A stretch of 64,000 nt of DNA from Tupaia tana (GCA_026018925.1 JAKSZU010000025.1:25153696-25217695), one strand, 5' to 3'; counted from the stretch's first letter, positions 33,056 through 45,577 are shown. Program-made: numbers and translations. The notes: generated by a model not told the origin, from the sequence alone.

Positions 33056-33469
33056 CCTGTTTTTCTATGAGTCCACCACAGAGGAGTGAAATGAGTTAGC
33101 CCTGATTGAGTCAGCAGGCCTCCAAGGAAATAAGCATGTGATTCCAGAACTTCCTCCAGGGAACTTTCTCAAATGAAAATCAAAACAAAGGGTAGGTCAC
33201 AAATATGCTCTCTCACCACCTGATTCAACATCTTCAACCACTCCCTGGACATCCTCAGGAGAAGAGGCAGAACCTCTGGGCTCTTTCTGATCTAGAACTA
33301 CCTCTCTAGACTCCTCTTCCATTCTCTTTTCACACCCTTCACACAATAGAACTATACTCTGTGCTTCCAAGCCTCCACACGGCATGCTGTCCTCATTGCT
33401 TGAAATGACCCCTTCCCCTTCCATTCCCACGCAGCCAGGTTGCCAATCTCCTTTTACTACTCAAAATTC
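33056..33469. other. unassigned sequence
   Basis: Nothing recognised. A 77-codon minus frame (33197-33430) has acidic low-complexity content and no family resemblance. Confidence 0.4.
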
Positions 33470-33479
33470 ACATCAGAAA

Positions 33480-33729
33480 CTTTTACAGAGATTTTTGCTA
33501 TAGGAAGCATGTGCTCACTGGAGATAGAGACAGAAAGAGAACGTGAGAAATTACCCCCGAGGGGTGATGGCCATGCTGCAGTCCCTTCTCCATTCTCCTC
33601 TTTGGATTTTGGGCACGCATGCACACACACATGTGACCTGAGTTTCAAGCCTCCAGGTCCGGGACTTGAACTGCAGTCAGCCATGTGGGAGTCCAGTGCC
33701 TTAACCACAACAACCATCTACTGGCTCCT
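33480..33729 (-). mobile_element. SINE-A, head type 2
   Basis: AGAGATTTTTGCTATAGGAA, TCTCCATTCTCCTCTTTGGA, and GTGCCTTAACCACAACAACC at the head. The target duplication ACATCAGAAA is at 33470-33479 and 33730-33739. A 126-codon frame over it is repeat translation. Confidence 0.92.
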
Positions 33730-33849
33730 ACATCAGAAATGTCTACCAACACAGAGTGAAAACTATCCTGGTTTGCATGGGACTAGAGGTTACCCAGAAT
33801 TTCAGAATCTCAGGGCTTAAACCAGGAAAACTTCAGGCAATAAAGGAAA

Positions 33850-34040
33850 AATTGTTCACCCCTACCTAATCCCTCACTGATGGAATAAACCCCTCCACCC
33901 TCTAACTCTACTACCCCTTTTATTACCCCTTTTATTTTTACTGTGTCACTCTAAGTGACACATTGCATTGCATTTACTCACATCTTTCCTACTGGACTTT
34001 AAACTCCTAAGATAGGTTCTGTGTATCATTTATCTTTTGT
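33850..34040 (+). mobile_element. L2 3' region fragment
   Basis: CATTTACTCACATCTTTCCT, ACTGGACTTTAAACTCCTAA, GATAGGTTCTGTGTATCATT and TATCTTTTGTAGCCCTAG follow L2. Confidence 0.7.
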
Positions 34041-34041
34041 A

Positions 34042-34265
34042 GCCCTAGGCAGGGTTCCTCAAGGGTACTAGCATGTTAGACTCACCTGAGAAGCTTGGTT
34101 TTTTGTTTTATTTTTCTGTACCTTTTTAAAATATCAGTGCATAGGTCTCCATCCTTAGAGATTCTGGTTTAATTGATCTAAGTTGAGGCCTGGGTCTGGG
34201 CTATTTTTTGAAGCTTAACCAAGTGATTCTAATGTGCACTCAAGGTTGCTAACACCTGCTCTAGG
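34042..34265 (+). mobile_element. MER5A-like hAT element
   Basis: GACTCACCTGAGAAGCTTGG, TAGAGATTCTGGTTTAATTG, GCCTGGGTCTGGGCTA and AAGTGATTCTAATGTGCACT match the MER5A order. A T-rich stretch at 34098-34130 is extra. Confidence 0.75.
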
Positions 34266-34432
34266 GTAATGACTCTCAGCTGGGAGTAGTGTACACAGCA
34301 AAACTACACACATCACCCGAGGCCCAGCCCCCCACAGGTTTCAATTTAACTCATCTGGAATGAGGTCTAGGCAGCAGCATCTTTAAGCACCAGGTGACTC
34401 TAATTCATGACTATGGTTAACCAATGTTTAAA
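34266..34432 (+). mobile_element. second MER5A-like hAT element
   Basis: ACATCACCCGAGGCCCAGCC, ACTCATCTGGAATGAGGTCT, and AGGTGACTCTAATTCATGAC repeat the same pattern directly downstream. Confidence 0.65.
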
Positions 34433-34438
34433 CACATA

Positions 34439-34566
34439 AAGGGACTTCAAAAAGTTTGTGGAAAATTCATCTAAACTATAAGCATATTTTGGTGCAAAAA
34501 TTTTGAAATCCATGCCTAGTTTGCTCAAAATGCACATTTCCTATGAACTTTTTGCAGACCCCCTCA
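34439..34566. mobile_element. palindromic MITE, family P, well preserved
   Basis: Left arm AAGGGACTTCAAAAAGTTTG, right arm (reversed) GAGGGGGTCTGCAAAAAGTT. The core has ATATTTTGGTGCAAAAATTT and TGAAATCCATGCCTAG. The arms are clearly inverted, and the element ends near TCATATAACC. Confidence 0.8.
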
Positions 34567-35370
34567 TATAACCAAACTAAATTCCAAGTCATCCTATAGC
34601 CCTTAACTCTTGCCAGGACTCTACTAATCATCCAGGATGATCATAATTAGATTTTAACATCTAATGTAAGTGATACTTTCAACTTACTACACAGGTCATT
34701 ATAGAAGCTTGCTTTCTTCAAAAGTCTCTACCATCTGTTTCCTTTCCACTCAAGTAAACAAAGTACACCCTCATCCACCTTCAGATCCTTCCTCACTACT
34801 CATCCCTTCTCCAAGTCTTCCTCCCAATCTCTTAGTCACGTCACTTGGATTCATGACTGTCTTCCTCCTTGCCACCATGTACACTTGTATAAAAGACTAG
34901 TTTTTCAACTCTGCACACCATCTTTCTAACTCAGTCCTGGTCTCCTACTGCTCCTCTGATCACCACCACAGTCCACATACACACTGGAACGCTTTCTCCC
35001 TCCAACACAATAAGCTGATTTCCCAACTCAGAAGCTTTTCACTTTGTCTGAAAGCATTTGCTTGTAGGTTTTCAAATATCCTGGTTCTTTCTTGTCACTA
35101 AGATGTGAGCCCAAATATCACCTCTTCAGATACTTCTCCTGTCCACCCTGTCCTGCATAGCTTTCACTGGATCATCATTCTGTCACGCTGGCCTCTCAAT
35201 TTTATCAGAGCACTTAACAATTTCTGAAATGATCTTACTTGCTTTATTCTTAGGATCAACTCTTTTTTACAAATTGTAAGCTCCACAAATAAAAAGAATG
35301 TGTGCATTTTGTTTCCTGATGTACCACTAGCACCCACAATAATTCCTGGCCAACGATATTTACTGAAGTG
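34567..35370 (+). mobile_element. L2, long 3' segment
   Basis: CCCAAATATCACCTCTTCAG, ATACTTCTCCTGTCCACCCT, TCAGAGCACTTAACAATTTC, AAATTGTAAGCTCCACAAAT and CACTAGCACCCACAATAATT run in L2 order. The first 400 bp is less certain. Confidence 0.75.
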
Positions 35371-35624
35371 AAATAGATACTGATATGTGCATAGACAGCA
35401 CACGAGAGAGCTGGGCAACCAAGGCCACTGAATTGGAGCTATCGACTTATCTACTGAATGTCCCTATTTGGAGCATAATGTGGACTCCATGAGTGAGCCA
35501 AAAGTCTTGTCTCACTAGTCAAAATTTATGTTAACGTATTTAAAACAGAAAATCTTTCTGAAAATAGTGACTGATGTGACACATCCATTTGTTGGCATTT
35601 CATCCATCACATCCCAGCCACATC
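35371..35624. other. unassigned sequence
   Basis: Nothing recognised. Confidence 0.4.
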
Positions 35625-35639
35625 ATCGAGGGAACTTTT

Positions 35640-35864
35640 TTTTGAGAGTTTTTACTATAGGGTGTGCACTCGCCAGAAAGAGAGAGAGAGACAGAGAGAC
35701 AGAAAGCCATGCCCCAATGCCTTCTCCTCCATTCTCCTCTTGGGATCTTTGGCATGTATGTACACACATACTGCGTGAGTTTAAGCCACTAGGTCTGGGA
35801 CTCGAACCACCGTAGACTACGTGGGAGTCCAGCGACATAGCCATTAAGCCAACTGCTGGTTCCC
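35640..35864 (-). mobile_element. SINE-A, head type 1, with body deletion
   Basis: GAGAGTTTTTACTATAGGGT end. GACAGAAAGCCATGCCCCAA shows the hairpin and the GAAATCACC region deleted. Head AGCCAACTGCTGGTTCCC. The target duplication ATCGAGGGAACTTTT (35625-35639) matches ATTGAGGGAGCTTTT (35865-35879). Confidence 0.92.
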
Positions 35865-35889
35865 ATTGAGGGAGCTTTTACTTAGTGAT

Positions 35890-36062
35890 CATAAACATTA
35901 GTGTCATTTGGTAGCATATCAGAAACGCGAATGTTTGGTTCTACTCCAAACCTAGTCGATTGAAGTCTCAGGAGATGGGGCCCAGGATTATTTTATTTTA
36001 CTTTTTTACTAAGCTCTATTTGGGATTCCTATGTGCACTAAACTTTGAGAAGTTGTGATCTA
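35890..36062 (+). mobile_element. MER5A-like hAT element
   Basis: AGCATATCAGAAACGCGAAT, GTCTCAGGAGATGGGGCCCA and CCTATGTGCACTAAACTTTG, then AGAAGTTGTGAT, match MER5A wording. Confidence 0.75.
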
Positions 36063-37255
36063 AGTCAAATTGGAAAACCCTTTGAGCTCAGCAGCTTATT
36101 TATTGCTTAAAAAATTTTTAGAGGATTACATGATGATGGATGGAGACATTGGTAGCACATTGGAGGTGCTCAAGAGATAATGGTTTCCTTTTTTTTGAAT
36201 TTAATGGTTTCATAAAGTTCTAATGAAGTGCATTTTTAAAAAATCCTTTTAATTTATCTCTGTTTTTAAGAAAACAATATAGGCATTGTTCAGAATTATC
36301 ATCTTTTTTTTTTTTTTCCTGGATGTATAACCCAGTAGAAGTGGGAAGGCTGGATTATTGAAAGAAAGCTAGGTGCCTTCCTATAAAGAAATAAACAAAA
36401 GAGCTGTAAAAAAAATGTCCATCAGGGTCATTTAAGACAGGGGCAGACAGTCCTTCAGACCTCAGTAGCCCCTATAGTCCAGCACATTTCAATAATTGAT
36501 GCCCATAATGATAATCCTGCATTATTAAGTTAAGGCAAAATTCTTCTCCAGAGTCTCTGGTCAAGTGTGCTCAACTCCTATTAGGAAGATTTCCACTTGA
36601 AATATTTAAATCCCCCTTTTTTTTGGGGGGGGGGTGCTCAAGTGGGATTATCTTTAGTTATTTGGAATATTTTATTAGATAAAATTTTCTTATTCTCTTA
36701 AGATTTCATAAGAATTAAATGTAAGTATGTATTTGTCAACACATCTCTGTGAATGGATAGGGCATTCTTTAATGTGCCTTCTCTGGTCATAGGAACTCCA
36801 TTCAGCACAAGGCTCAAGTTACTCCACAGAAAATGCCTAGGATTGTGGCCCAAGAGGCCGATTGACTTCAGTAACCCACATTTTCCTCTGGGGAGAGCCT
36901 GGGTCATCGCTGTCCTCTTGGATACCCTTTAAATTTGTGCTCTTGCCAGATAAGTGAACGAGATAGCAATTCTCAAAGTCACTGGCATTTATTGAAAGCC
37001 AAAGAAATTAGTGAGCTCTGACATTTATAGGTCTTAAACATTAAAGAAGTTAAAAGTAGTTTGAGCAAGGTTCAAATCTTAAATGTAATGCCATAGAGTT
37101 GCCGTTAATTCACCAATAATTACTCTGTTTATTATTTCAGCACCCAGATTTACAGTTCCAGTTCATCCAGAACTTTAACGACATGGTCTCTTGCCTTCCA
37201 AACTTCACATATTCCCAGTGACATGAGTTGTCTCTGATGCCACATCCTTTAATGT
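36063..37255. other. unassigned sequence
   Basis: No gene or named repeat. A T-run then G-run (CCCCCTTTTTTTTGGGGGG) lies at about 36612-36632. Confidence 0.4.
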
Positions 37256-37485
37256 TTTACAATTTAGTGCTTACTATACGTCAAGGTCTGTTACAGTTAC
37301 TTCACATGTTAATTCACTTAATCTTCACAATTTCCCAAGAAGGTAGGGACTCTTATAAACCTCGTATTATGGATGAAGATTCAGTGGCATGAGGAGACTA
37401 AGTAATGTGCCCACATTTATCCAGCTAGCAGGTGTCTCAGCCATGACTTACTTTCAGAGTCTGTATGATTATCAGTTCTGCAATG
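37256..37485 (-). mobile_element. MIR-family, reverse
   Basis: AGTGCTTACTATACGTCAAG, TTAATTCACTTAATCTTCAC, TATTATGGATGAAGATTCAG, and CCAGCTAGCAGGTGTCTCAG follow reversed MIR. Confidence 0.85.
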
Positions 37486-38019
37486 CAGTCTTCCATCAAA
37501 ATAAGTTTCAACTGAAGAAAAGACAATGAACTCTTAATTATACCTTATGTGGGATAAGAAGGGATAAAGCTCTGACTCAGGGCAAGCTAGACAGTGAGGG
37601 AGCCTTTTTATCCACCTGTCATTCCTCCTTTCTCTGTTCCAGCATCCACTCTCTCACCTTCAGTAGCATTCTGGAAATTGCTGGAACTGTCTCTCAAATT
37701 CACATAAAGCAACTGCTTAAAACCTGCTTGACTTCTCTGTAACATTTGTTATTCCAAACTCAATTCTGATTATCTGAGTAACAAGGGCTTTGGAGAAAGA
37801 TCTTACTGTAAATAAAGTCAAAAACAATGGCTGGTATGGGGTTTGGGAAGTATGTATTGATCTGACCTAATTCTCCTTGATCTCAGTCTCTATAAACATC
37901 AATAATTGATACCTGGCTATATATTTTTTGAAACTCCTCATGATGTACAGACACACACAGGTGTATATATACATGTACATACATAAACCACCACATACAT
38001 GTATCTATGCATAATATAT
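37486..38019. other. unassigned sequence
   Basis: No gene recognised. An ACACAC/ATATAC-rich stretch lies at 37947-38018. Confidence 0.4.
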
Positions 38020-38152
38020 ATGAGGGGTCTTCATAAAGTTAATGGAGAATGCATATTATTGAAAAGAAACATGCATAGATTTCAAGTATTATTTGCACCA
38101 GAATTAACTCATACTTTAATTCCATTTCTTCATCAACCGAAGCTCCCTCATG
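38020..38152. mobile_element. palindromic MITE, family P, well preserved
   Basis: GAGGGGTCTTCATAAAGTTA at the left, AACATGCATAGATTTCAAGT in the core and ACTTTAATTCCATTTCTTCA then GCTCCCTCATG at the right. Sits directly after a TATATA stretch. Confidence 0.8.
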
Positions 38153-39514
38153 CACACATACGATCTGCATACATACACATGTACATATAAAAGTGCATAT
38201 CCACAGCCTGTAGAAAAAGCAGTGGCAGGTAACACTGGTATAAAACTAATTCAGAAAAGGCATTGGCTTAGTTGTATTGGACAAACTACTCAGAGCCTGT
38301 CAACAAGCTTGAATTCTACACAAAATAAAGCCTCTGATGAGGACAATAGGTACATCCTGAAAGAAGCCATTTTTTCTGGACAGGTCTTGAGCCTGAAGTT
38401 TGATCCAAGAGGAGATAGGAGCAGTTTCTTTCACCACTTCTGGGGGAGATGCAGGGCTCGGTCGGTATGGGTGAATGAGAAAATTCTTTTGGCTTTTCAG
38501 TGAATACAGAATAAATGTCACTTTCTTTGGAAATGACCTTTCTGCTATTCTCATCTTTGTATATAAAGTTGCTGTGTGAGAGAATCCATGCCTATGAATT
38601 TCATTCCTGAAGGTACAACAGAATCATTCCACAGACATTTTCAAGACGGATGGACTAGAAAGTATCAGAGTCAGAGACAGGAGTCAATTTCATCAGCGAT
38701 CTTCAAATCATCAGGCTCCCAGCCAGTGTAATTCAGTAGGGGTTTCAATTTTTATCAGATCAGAGGCTGGATCCGGATATGTACTGCATTTCTTGGGCGA
38801 GAGTTTGTCTGAATTATTTGGTTTTCATTAGCCAACAAAATTTGACAGCATAGACTTTTCTTTGGGGAATTTTCTTGATGCTTCTGTCCATAAAACTCAG
38901 GAGTTCATATGAACTATTTTGAAATTGTAGAGATAGGCATATTATGATGGTGATAATGAAAAACAAGACATACTCTGTTTTAGAACTGCCAGAAAAAAAC
39001 AAACCAATGAAAAATAGCATCACAGAGGTCTTACACATGGGTCATAAATGACCAGCATGTATAAGAAGAAGATACTAGAACTTTTTCAAACCAAAACTTG
39101 CTGTAAGTGAGCTGCATTCTTCCAGGACTAATAACACCATGCCCAAAGTAATCAAGCTTAAAAAAAAAATCCCAGCTGTCTGGCAAATGGATGATCATTA
39201 TTACTGCAAATCACTAGGTACCTTAAGAACAAATTAAGTTTATCGTTCAGTGGGATTCAATGGCCAGGTTTCATCACCATCTTTTCCAAGCAGTGCGATC
39301 TGTCATAGGAGAATACAAGGTAATTTCTATTTGAAGACCTAACCAGGATCTAATTAAGCAACAACTGTCATCTCCTACCATTCACCACCAACCCCGCCCT
39401 TAACTCCTAAACCATCTTTCCCTGGGAATGGTTACCTGTGCTAAACATTCTTTTGGGAGGAACAGTCACGTGCCTCAAAACAACGTTGATGCATGTAATG
39501 GTAGTCCCATGAGA
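38153..39514. other. unassigned sequence
   Basis: No gene or repeat recognised. A 117-codon plus frame at 38150-38503 starts in the ACAT-rich stretch and has no known domain. 38690-38790 faintly recalls a MER5A-like piece. Confidence 0.4.
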
Positions 39515-39527
39515 TTATGTAATATAG

Positions 39528-39786
39528 GGCCAGCAGGTGACATGGTGGTTAAGGTACTGGGCTCCCACATGGTTGACCAGGTTTTGAGTCCTCTGTGGCC
39601 TGAAAATAATGCCAGGTGCATGTATGTGCATGCCCCAAGTCCTGAGAGATGAATAAGGGAGAAGGGATTGTGGGATGGCCATCCCCCCAGGGAGTGATTT
39701 CTCACTTTCCCTTTCTCTGTCTTTGTCTGGCAAGCACATGCACCATGTGGAAAAAGAAAATCTAATAAAAAACTAAAAAAAAAAAG
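39528..39786 (+). mobile_element. SINE-A, head type 2
   Basis: GGCCAGCAGGTGACATGGTG, GTTAAGGTACTGGGCTCCCA and end CATGCACCATGTGGAAAAAG. The target duplication TTATGTAATATAG (39515-39527) matches TTATGTCATATAG (39787-39799). Confidence 0.92.
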
Positions 39787-39799
39787 TTATGTCATATAG

Positions 39800-40009
39800 A
39801 TTAGGTGTGTTATACTACCTAATAGATTTGTGTTTTTTGGTAAGTATACACTATGATGTTCACACACAGACGTCATCTTATGATGTGTTTCTCAGAACAT
39901 ATACCTGTTGTTAAGCACTGTATTTCTATATTCCAAAATTCTGTCCAGAAATCTCTTTCTTTTTTATGCCAAGCTTTACCTTAAAACACTTACATAACCT
40001 TTCAGATGC

Positions 40010-40040
<31 letters not shown>

Positions 40041-40431
40041 TGCATAAGTACAATGGCTGGATTTTTAACTCCTTGGACCTTATTCCCTAAGATGGGAGTA
40101 TTTTAGTCCTGTGTGACACTGAGGACATAGCAGTACAATTCTTGGATAAATTATAAATCAATATATAGTAAACTGTCATTAAACTAGACTCCATTAATAT
40201 AGAATTTTGCTCACTCATACAAGTCTCAATCTTGGGTTTTGATCAGTATCCTCTTATGATGAAAAGCCAATTATTATTTATCTGTATCTGACTAGTACAT
40301 TGGCAGGTCATAGATATGGACTGTGAAGGATAAACTATGCTATATAGTTGTAGTTTTTTAAATGAAGTATTTATATACAAATAATTATTATGCTAATTTC
40401 ACAGCATCTCACTCTATTCATTAACACAGAT
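39800..40431. other. unassigned AT-rich sequence with poly(A)
   Basis: A pure A run at about 40010-40037 follows AACCTTTCAGATGC. No element is recognisable in front of it, so it may be the tail of an unidentified retroposed fragment. Confidence 0.45.
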
Positions 40432-40635
40432 ACAGAGAATCAGCATGGTGTGGTGGAAAAGCATTAAAAGGGTAATTAGGAGACCTGGGCTCTGGTCCCA
40501 GCTCCACCACTCATTAGCAGTGTCACCTTGGCCAAGTCACTTAACCCCTGTGAGTCTGTTTCCTCACCTGTAAAATAAAGAGATTGAACTTAGGTATTGC
40601 CAGTGCTCCTTCCAACCTTCGCATTTTATGATTCT
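40432..40635 (+). mobile_element. MIR, nearly full length
   Basis: GTGGTGGAAAAGCATTAAAA, GAGACCTGGGCTCTGGTCCC, AGTGTCACCTTGGCCAAGTC, TTAACCCCTGTGAGTCTG and CTCACCTGTAAAATAAAGAG: the textbook MIR order from near the tRNA-related part to the 3' part. This is the best preserved MIR in the window. Confidence 0.95.
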
Positions 40636-40699
40636 ATGATCTTGGTGACGCCGTTGAGTGGCAGCCACACTCTTAATGCACCATATGCACAAGTTTCCC

Positions 40700-41090
40700 T
40701 CCAATCACAGGACTGACATTCTTAAGTGCTGCTCCCTGAGCCTGGGACACTTTTTCCTCTTGTTGCCCACATCTCCCTTCCAGTAATCAACTCCTCTGTT
40801 CCTCGGGGAGACTAGAAGCCTTTCTTGATTTCTCAAGTTCTATTATAATTTTGCATAATTACATCCCTCTCCTTCCTAGTATTCATCACAACTCTCATTT
40901 TTAATGATTTATGATGCAATTAACATCCATCACCTCCAGTAGACCGTTTGCTCCATGAGGACAGAGACCGTGCCTGTTTTTTTTCTTTCTATTGTCTCAC
41001 CACCCTTTTGCATGATGCCTGTCACAGAGTAGATGCTCAATAAATAGTTAGGAAACAAACGACTGAGTAAATGAACGGATGACATTGATC
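40700..41090 (+). mobile_element. L2 3' end
   Basis: GCTGCTCCCTGAGCCTGGGA, TTTGCTCCATGAGGACAGAG, ACCGTGCCTGTT and CACAGAGTAGATGCTCAATA end in the usual AAATAGTT and GTAAATGAACGGA wording. Confidence 0.92.
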
Positions 41091-44000
41091 AATGTACATT
41101 GATTAAGTCCATAAATAAATGAGGACAGGGTTGATTCATGTTCATCTGACTTTCATTACTGTGTGAAGGAATTTAAAAGTAATAAAATTGTCCTTTTTCA
41201 ATTGTACCTCATGTCTTTAATTAAATAATTTGCAAACTCAAAGTGAAAGTATATTTTGGTACTGGTTTCCAGCTTAGAACTGAAATGATATGAATTTGAC
41301 CAAGGTTTTTATTTATTTGTATAGTGCCACTTAGGGGTGGACAGAGGTCCAACATTTATTTGACCCAATATAGTTATTTTCATCCATAAATGCTGACATT
41401 ATTATGTTTGCATATGTATGTACCTTAAGCCTTTAAGTTTTCATGTCAGTTTCCTCCATGCATTCATGATCATCTTTGAAGATTTTATATGTATGTGTGT
41501 GTATAAAACTTTACTAAGCTGACTTTACTCAGGTTATTCTTTTAGTTTTACCTTGTATTTCTCCTGTTTTTCAAGCCTGTTATGTTCTCAGAGCAGTTTT
41601 CCCCAGTCATTTTCTCTGGTTTTAAATCTCCCCATTGGTAATGAATTTTGATCGCGAAGCACAGAAATTCACATTTACAGAAGTTCACTGTATGAATATA
41701 TTTCATGCTATTAACTCCAGTCTCAAATCATATGTAACTAAGCATAGGTGCCCCTGTCATCTTTGTCTTCTACCCCTTTCTTTTTCCAGAGAGAGAGGAA
41801 GAAATTGTGATTTATAGTAAATCCTGGCATTTAAAGAATATCTCATATGTCTTCGCTGGTGATTGTTCCAGACTTGAAAGATGACATGTAATAATAAACA
41901 GGTTTAAAAGTGACAGTGTAGAATTTTAAGGAAGAGAAATGACGTATCCAATAGCGTTATTCTATCAATGTGGCTAAATAAGTTGAGACAAGTTATTCTA
42001 ATTCCCTGCTTTTGTATGTAAGTCCCCAGCTATGTATTCCCAAACTGTCTCTGCCCGTTTTCCCAGAGAACAGCAGCTTTTACCCAGTATCACTGGGGAG
42101 CCTACAATTTGTGTGAATATCATAGACAAGAAGATTTTCATTGCAATTATTTTAAATTTCCCAAAACTCAAGATGCTGCCAGGTGGGCTTCATTAATACA
42201 TTGTTATATGGCCATATTCCAAACTCCTCTATCTGAATTTGTGGGCTAGGGATTGTCAAGTTCTTAAGAAAGCAGAAACTGGGTTTCCACAATTCTAGAG
42301 AGGTTTATCTCCTCCCCTTTCTGTCTTAGACTTAAACTTTGTAGTTTGATACATACTATATTTTGATAAGGATCTTACTTTTTATGGTACTTAAGTTAAA
42401 ACAAATTAATGTATAAGTTCTAAGAGAAGATCACTGTCATTTGGCTTTTTATGAAAATGAAAAACCCTGCTACTGTTATAATTTGGGTGGTTCTTCTCAT
42501 CTGTGCCAGAAGATCTGGTCTGTGCCTGGTGACAACTGAACTGAACTGGTGGCCTGCCTGAAGGCAGATCTAGCAGGGTCTTACTCAGCTGGGGGTTGGC
42601 AGGTGAACCTTTCTAAAGAAGAAATTGGTAAAATACAGCCCACAAACCCTAATCTATTTTTTTAAAATTGTTGGAACAGAACCATGTTCATTTGTGGCAC
42701 AGAACTGAGTTGTTGTGACAGAGATCACATGGTCTGGAAAGAGTAAAATATTTATTATTGCACTCTTTGCAGGAAAAACTTGGCAATCAAGTAAGGTTCA
42801 GGTGAGACCACCTGTCTCTGCTCAGTGGATAGAGGAAAAGGCACAGTGCGCCTCCGCTTAAATCACTTTCGCTAAGAACAACTTAAGAGAATAACCTCAC
42901 ACTTAAAAGGTAAAAAATAATGGCTTCACCCCTTACTGGGAGAGAGAACAATCTCAGGTTACCAAGTGCTATGCACTTTGGAATGAGGGGAATTTGTTGC
43001 CATTTTTGCAGTCTACCACAGCATACTGGAAGGCATAATTACATCGCCCACTTCTTTACATAGTAGAACAAATTTTTAACTAGTAGACCATTAGTAGTCT
43101 CTATTTCGGTTCTCATTAAACTCCTTGATTTATGCCTGAAGACTTCTACCTTCTCAGCTTCCTTCACCTCAGTTAAATTCGACTGCTCCAATTTAGAATT
43201 CGAGACAAAGCCCAGAAACTCCACTGTTATGTTCAGTGGTGCCCATGGAAGAAGATGGAAGATTTCCATGAATTCTGGGAAAGCAAGTTTCCCTCACTAC
43301 TAGGGTCTAGCTATTAAGATGATGTAGAGTGGAGAAAAAGAGCTACAATAGGCTGGAAAAGATGACGTTGGAAACAGTGCTTTTTACCGAGACAGAATCA
43401 GACAAATTCAGTAGAACTGGTTGCTTTCTGAGTCATTGTCTAGGTGATCTTTCATTGCCTTCAATCAAGACAGTTTCATCAAGACAGTCCATCTCTTGTT
43501 GACTGTCTCATTTAGGGCGATGTTTCTTTGCTTGGAAATTCTACCCAGACTCTCATTTGGAAAGCTATTTATCGACTCAGAAGATGAGGGTACTTAAGAA
43601 AATTTTAGGAATGATGAAGTAGTAAAGGAACTCTCTTGGTCTTAAACAATAGGCAACTATGCAGAACAATTTTGAACTAATTTCACCACTAAAATACAAT
43701 AGTTCATGTTATTTTTTATGAAATATGTTAACCTCTCTTCAAAATGACACATGCCTAGCAGATTAGCAAAAGTATAAATGCCTTCTCCTGTCTTCGTCTT
43801 CTCCAAATTTTAATGTAGTTCTATATGAGCATGGTAATTTTTAAAACCATATTTGACAATTTTTCAAATTATTTGAGACAGATACAAATTAAATTTGGGA
43901 CTTACTTTCCAAGAATATGTTACTTACAATAATAATACCACCATCATCTGAGTGGGGCCATTAGATGTGCTTGCAGATCAGATAAGCAAAAGATAGTTTA

Positions 44001-44904
44001 TCGTAATCATTGATGTTCGTTTGTATCTAGAATGCTTTTAGCAGTTTCTACTTCTAGGTATAAGTCTTTCTGGTTGACTCTTTAAAAATCAAAATGCCGA
44101 GACCAAATTCCTATCAATGTTGGAAATAAAAAAAATTTAAAAATCCTTCAAATCAAATTTATATTTCAGTCATTTGATTTCCTCCAAATGGAGTAAAAAA
44201 CTAATCAACAGGAGAGCTTTCTCCCAGTGGTTCATAATTCCCTTTGAGTGAGGATTCAAGGAAAACATTTTCCTGAGAAGAAACTCCCTGAAGACAGTAA
44301 AGCAAAGCGGGAAGGACATTAGAAGAGAGGGAGAAACAGCCACAGTGGACAGCCACACTGTCCACTGCAGTCCGAGTCAGGATGGCCCCTGTGGACTGCC
44401 CACCTTTGCGTTCATTAAAGACCCTGCTGCTGGTCACATAATGGTTGTTTTAGAATATGAATACCCGAGAGAAGAGAATTGGGGAAAGTGCATCTCTCTC
44501 CACAGTGACATAAAACAATCACCGTGCATTCAACTCAGTGTTTCCAAAAGTTTCCCTTTGAAATGGTACTTAGCAAACCCTCAGAAATTTGGGCCTTATT
44601 ATAGGTCCTTTCTCCCAGCAGTCATACGGTTTCCTGGGAAAACTGCATTGTCCTCCTAAAGTCAAGGAACTCAGTGGGAAAGAGTGATGTGACAGCTGAC
44701 GTTTATCTTGCAGAAGTACATTTTTATCTCGTTTTATTTTAGTCACAAAACCTCTTGCTCCTTTAACATACAGCAAGATAGAAAACTCTTCTTCTTAAGG
44801 GGCCTTATCTCCTTTTTGTTACAAGATTGTGGCTTGAGCTGAGGTCTCAGTTTAAAATCACCCCTTCGTTGATTTCACAACTCAAACTACGTTAGTCCCA
44901 TTTG
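41091..44904. other. 3.8 kb of unassigned sequence
   Basis: No SINE-A, gene or confidently named repeat. Open frames (for example 104 codons at 44345-44659, plus) have no known domain and overlap opposite-strand frames. The absence of young SINEs could mean chance or constraint. Confidence 0.4.
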
Positions 44905-45075
44905 CCCTGTCATGTTCCTTTCTTCATAGATCTTTTTACTATCTAACATTATCTCGTGTATGTTTATTATCCATTTTACCTGTGAAAATAAGAATCCCAT
45001 GAAGGCAAGAATCTACTGGGGATTGTCTTAGCTATCAGAACAACAACTCTTACATATGAAGGGTATTTGGATGAA
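44905..45075 (+). mobile_element. L2 3' end fragment
   Basis: CATGTTCCTTTCTTCATAGA, AAGAATCCCATGAAGGCAAG and AGGGTATTTGGATGAATTTA follow L2. Confidence 0.65.
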
Positions 45076-45169
45076 TTTAATGCTGGTGGACACTGAAGAG
45101 GTAGGTGGCAAGCAAAGACAGTGGCAAGAAGATTTCAGGGGTGCTAACACTGGAAGAACACAATGAGAA

Positions 45170-45305
45170 CCAGCCAAGCCAAGGAGAGTGCCCAAGTGAA
45201 CGAAGACGAGACGGTGCATGAAACAGAGATGGAAGAGGAGACAGGAGCTTGTAAGTCCTGACAAGGAGTTCAGATTCTACTTTAAAGGCAGTGAGACCCT
45301 GACTT
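45170..45305 (+). repeat. ancient repeat, same class as 20596-21560
   Basis: AGTCCTGACAAGGAGTTCAG and ATTCTACTTTAAAGGCAGTG, then GAGACC, match the pattern of that family. It is cut by the SINE-A insertion at 45331. Confidence 0.45.
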
Positions 45306-45330
45306 ACAAAATTTAAAAAGTAGTTCACTG

Positions 45331-45577
45331 AGACCAGTAGGTGGTACAGTGGTTAAGGTGCTGGACTCTCAGATAGCCAACCATGGTTTGAGTCCTGGAC
45401 CTGGCAGTTTGTTACTCACCCCCAGTGGGTGTGCATGCATGCACAAAATCCCAAGAGGAGAATAGAGAAGGGACTGCCATCCCACCGGCGGGAGGTGATT
45501 TCTAGTTCTATGTCTGTTTTTCTGGCAAGCATGTGTGCCCTATGGCAAAATCTCAAAACAAAACAAAACAAAAACCC
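45331..45577 (+). mobile_element. SINE-A, head type 2
   Basis: AGACCAGTAGGTGGTACAGT, GGTTAAGGTGCTGGACTCTC and end CCCTATGGCAAAATCTC, then an (AAAAC)n tail. A 23-bp duplication bounds it, with the shared ends AAATTTAAA and TTCACTG (45308-45330 and 45578-45600). Confidence 0.93.

Noticed and set aside
33440-33820. 126-codon open frame on the plus strand
   Set aside because: Most of it is the translation of a SINE-A copy; similar CPRSREENGG or SPPFSSRDLG strings recur wherever SINE-A occurs.
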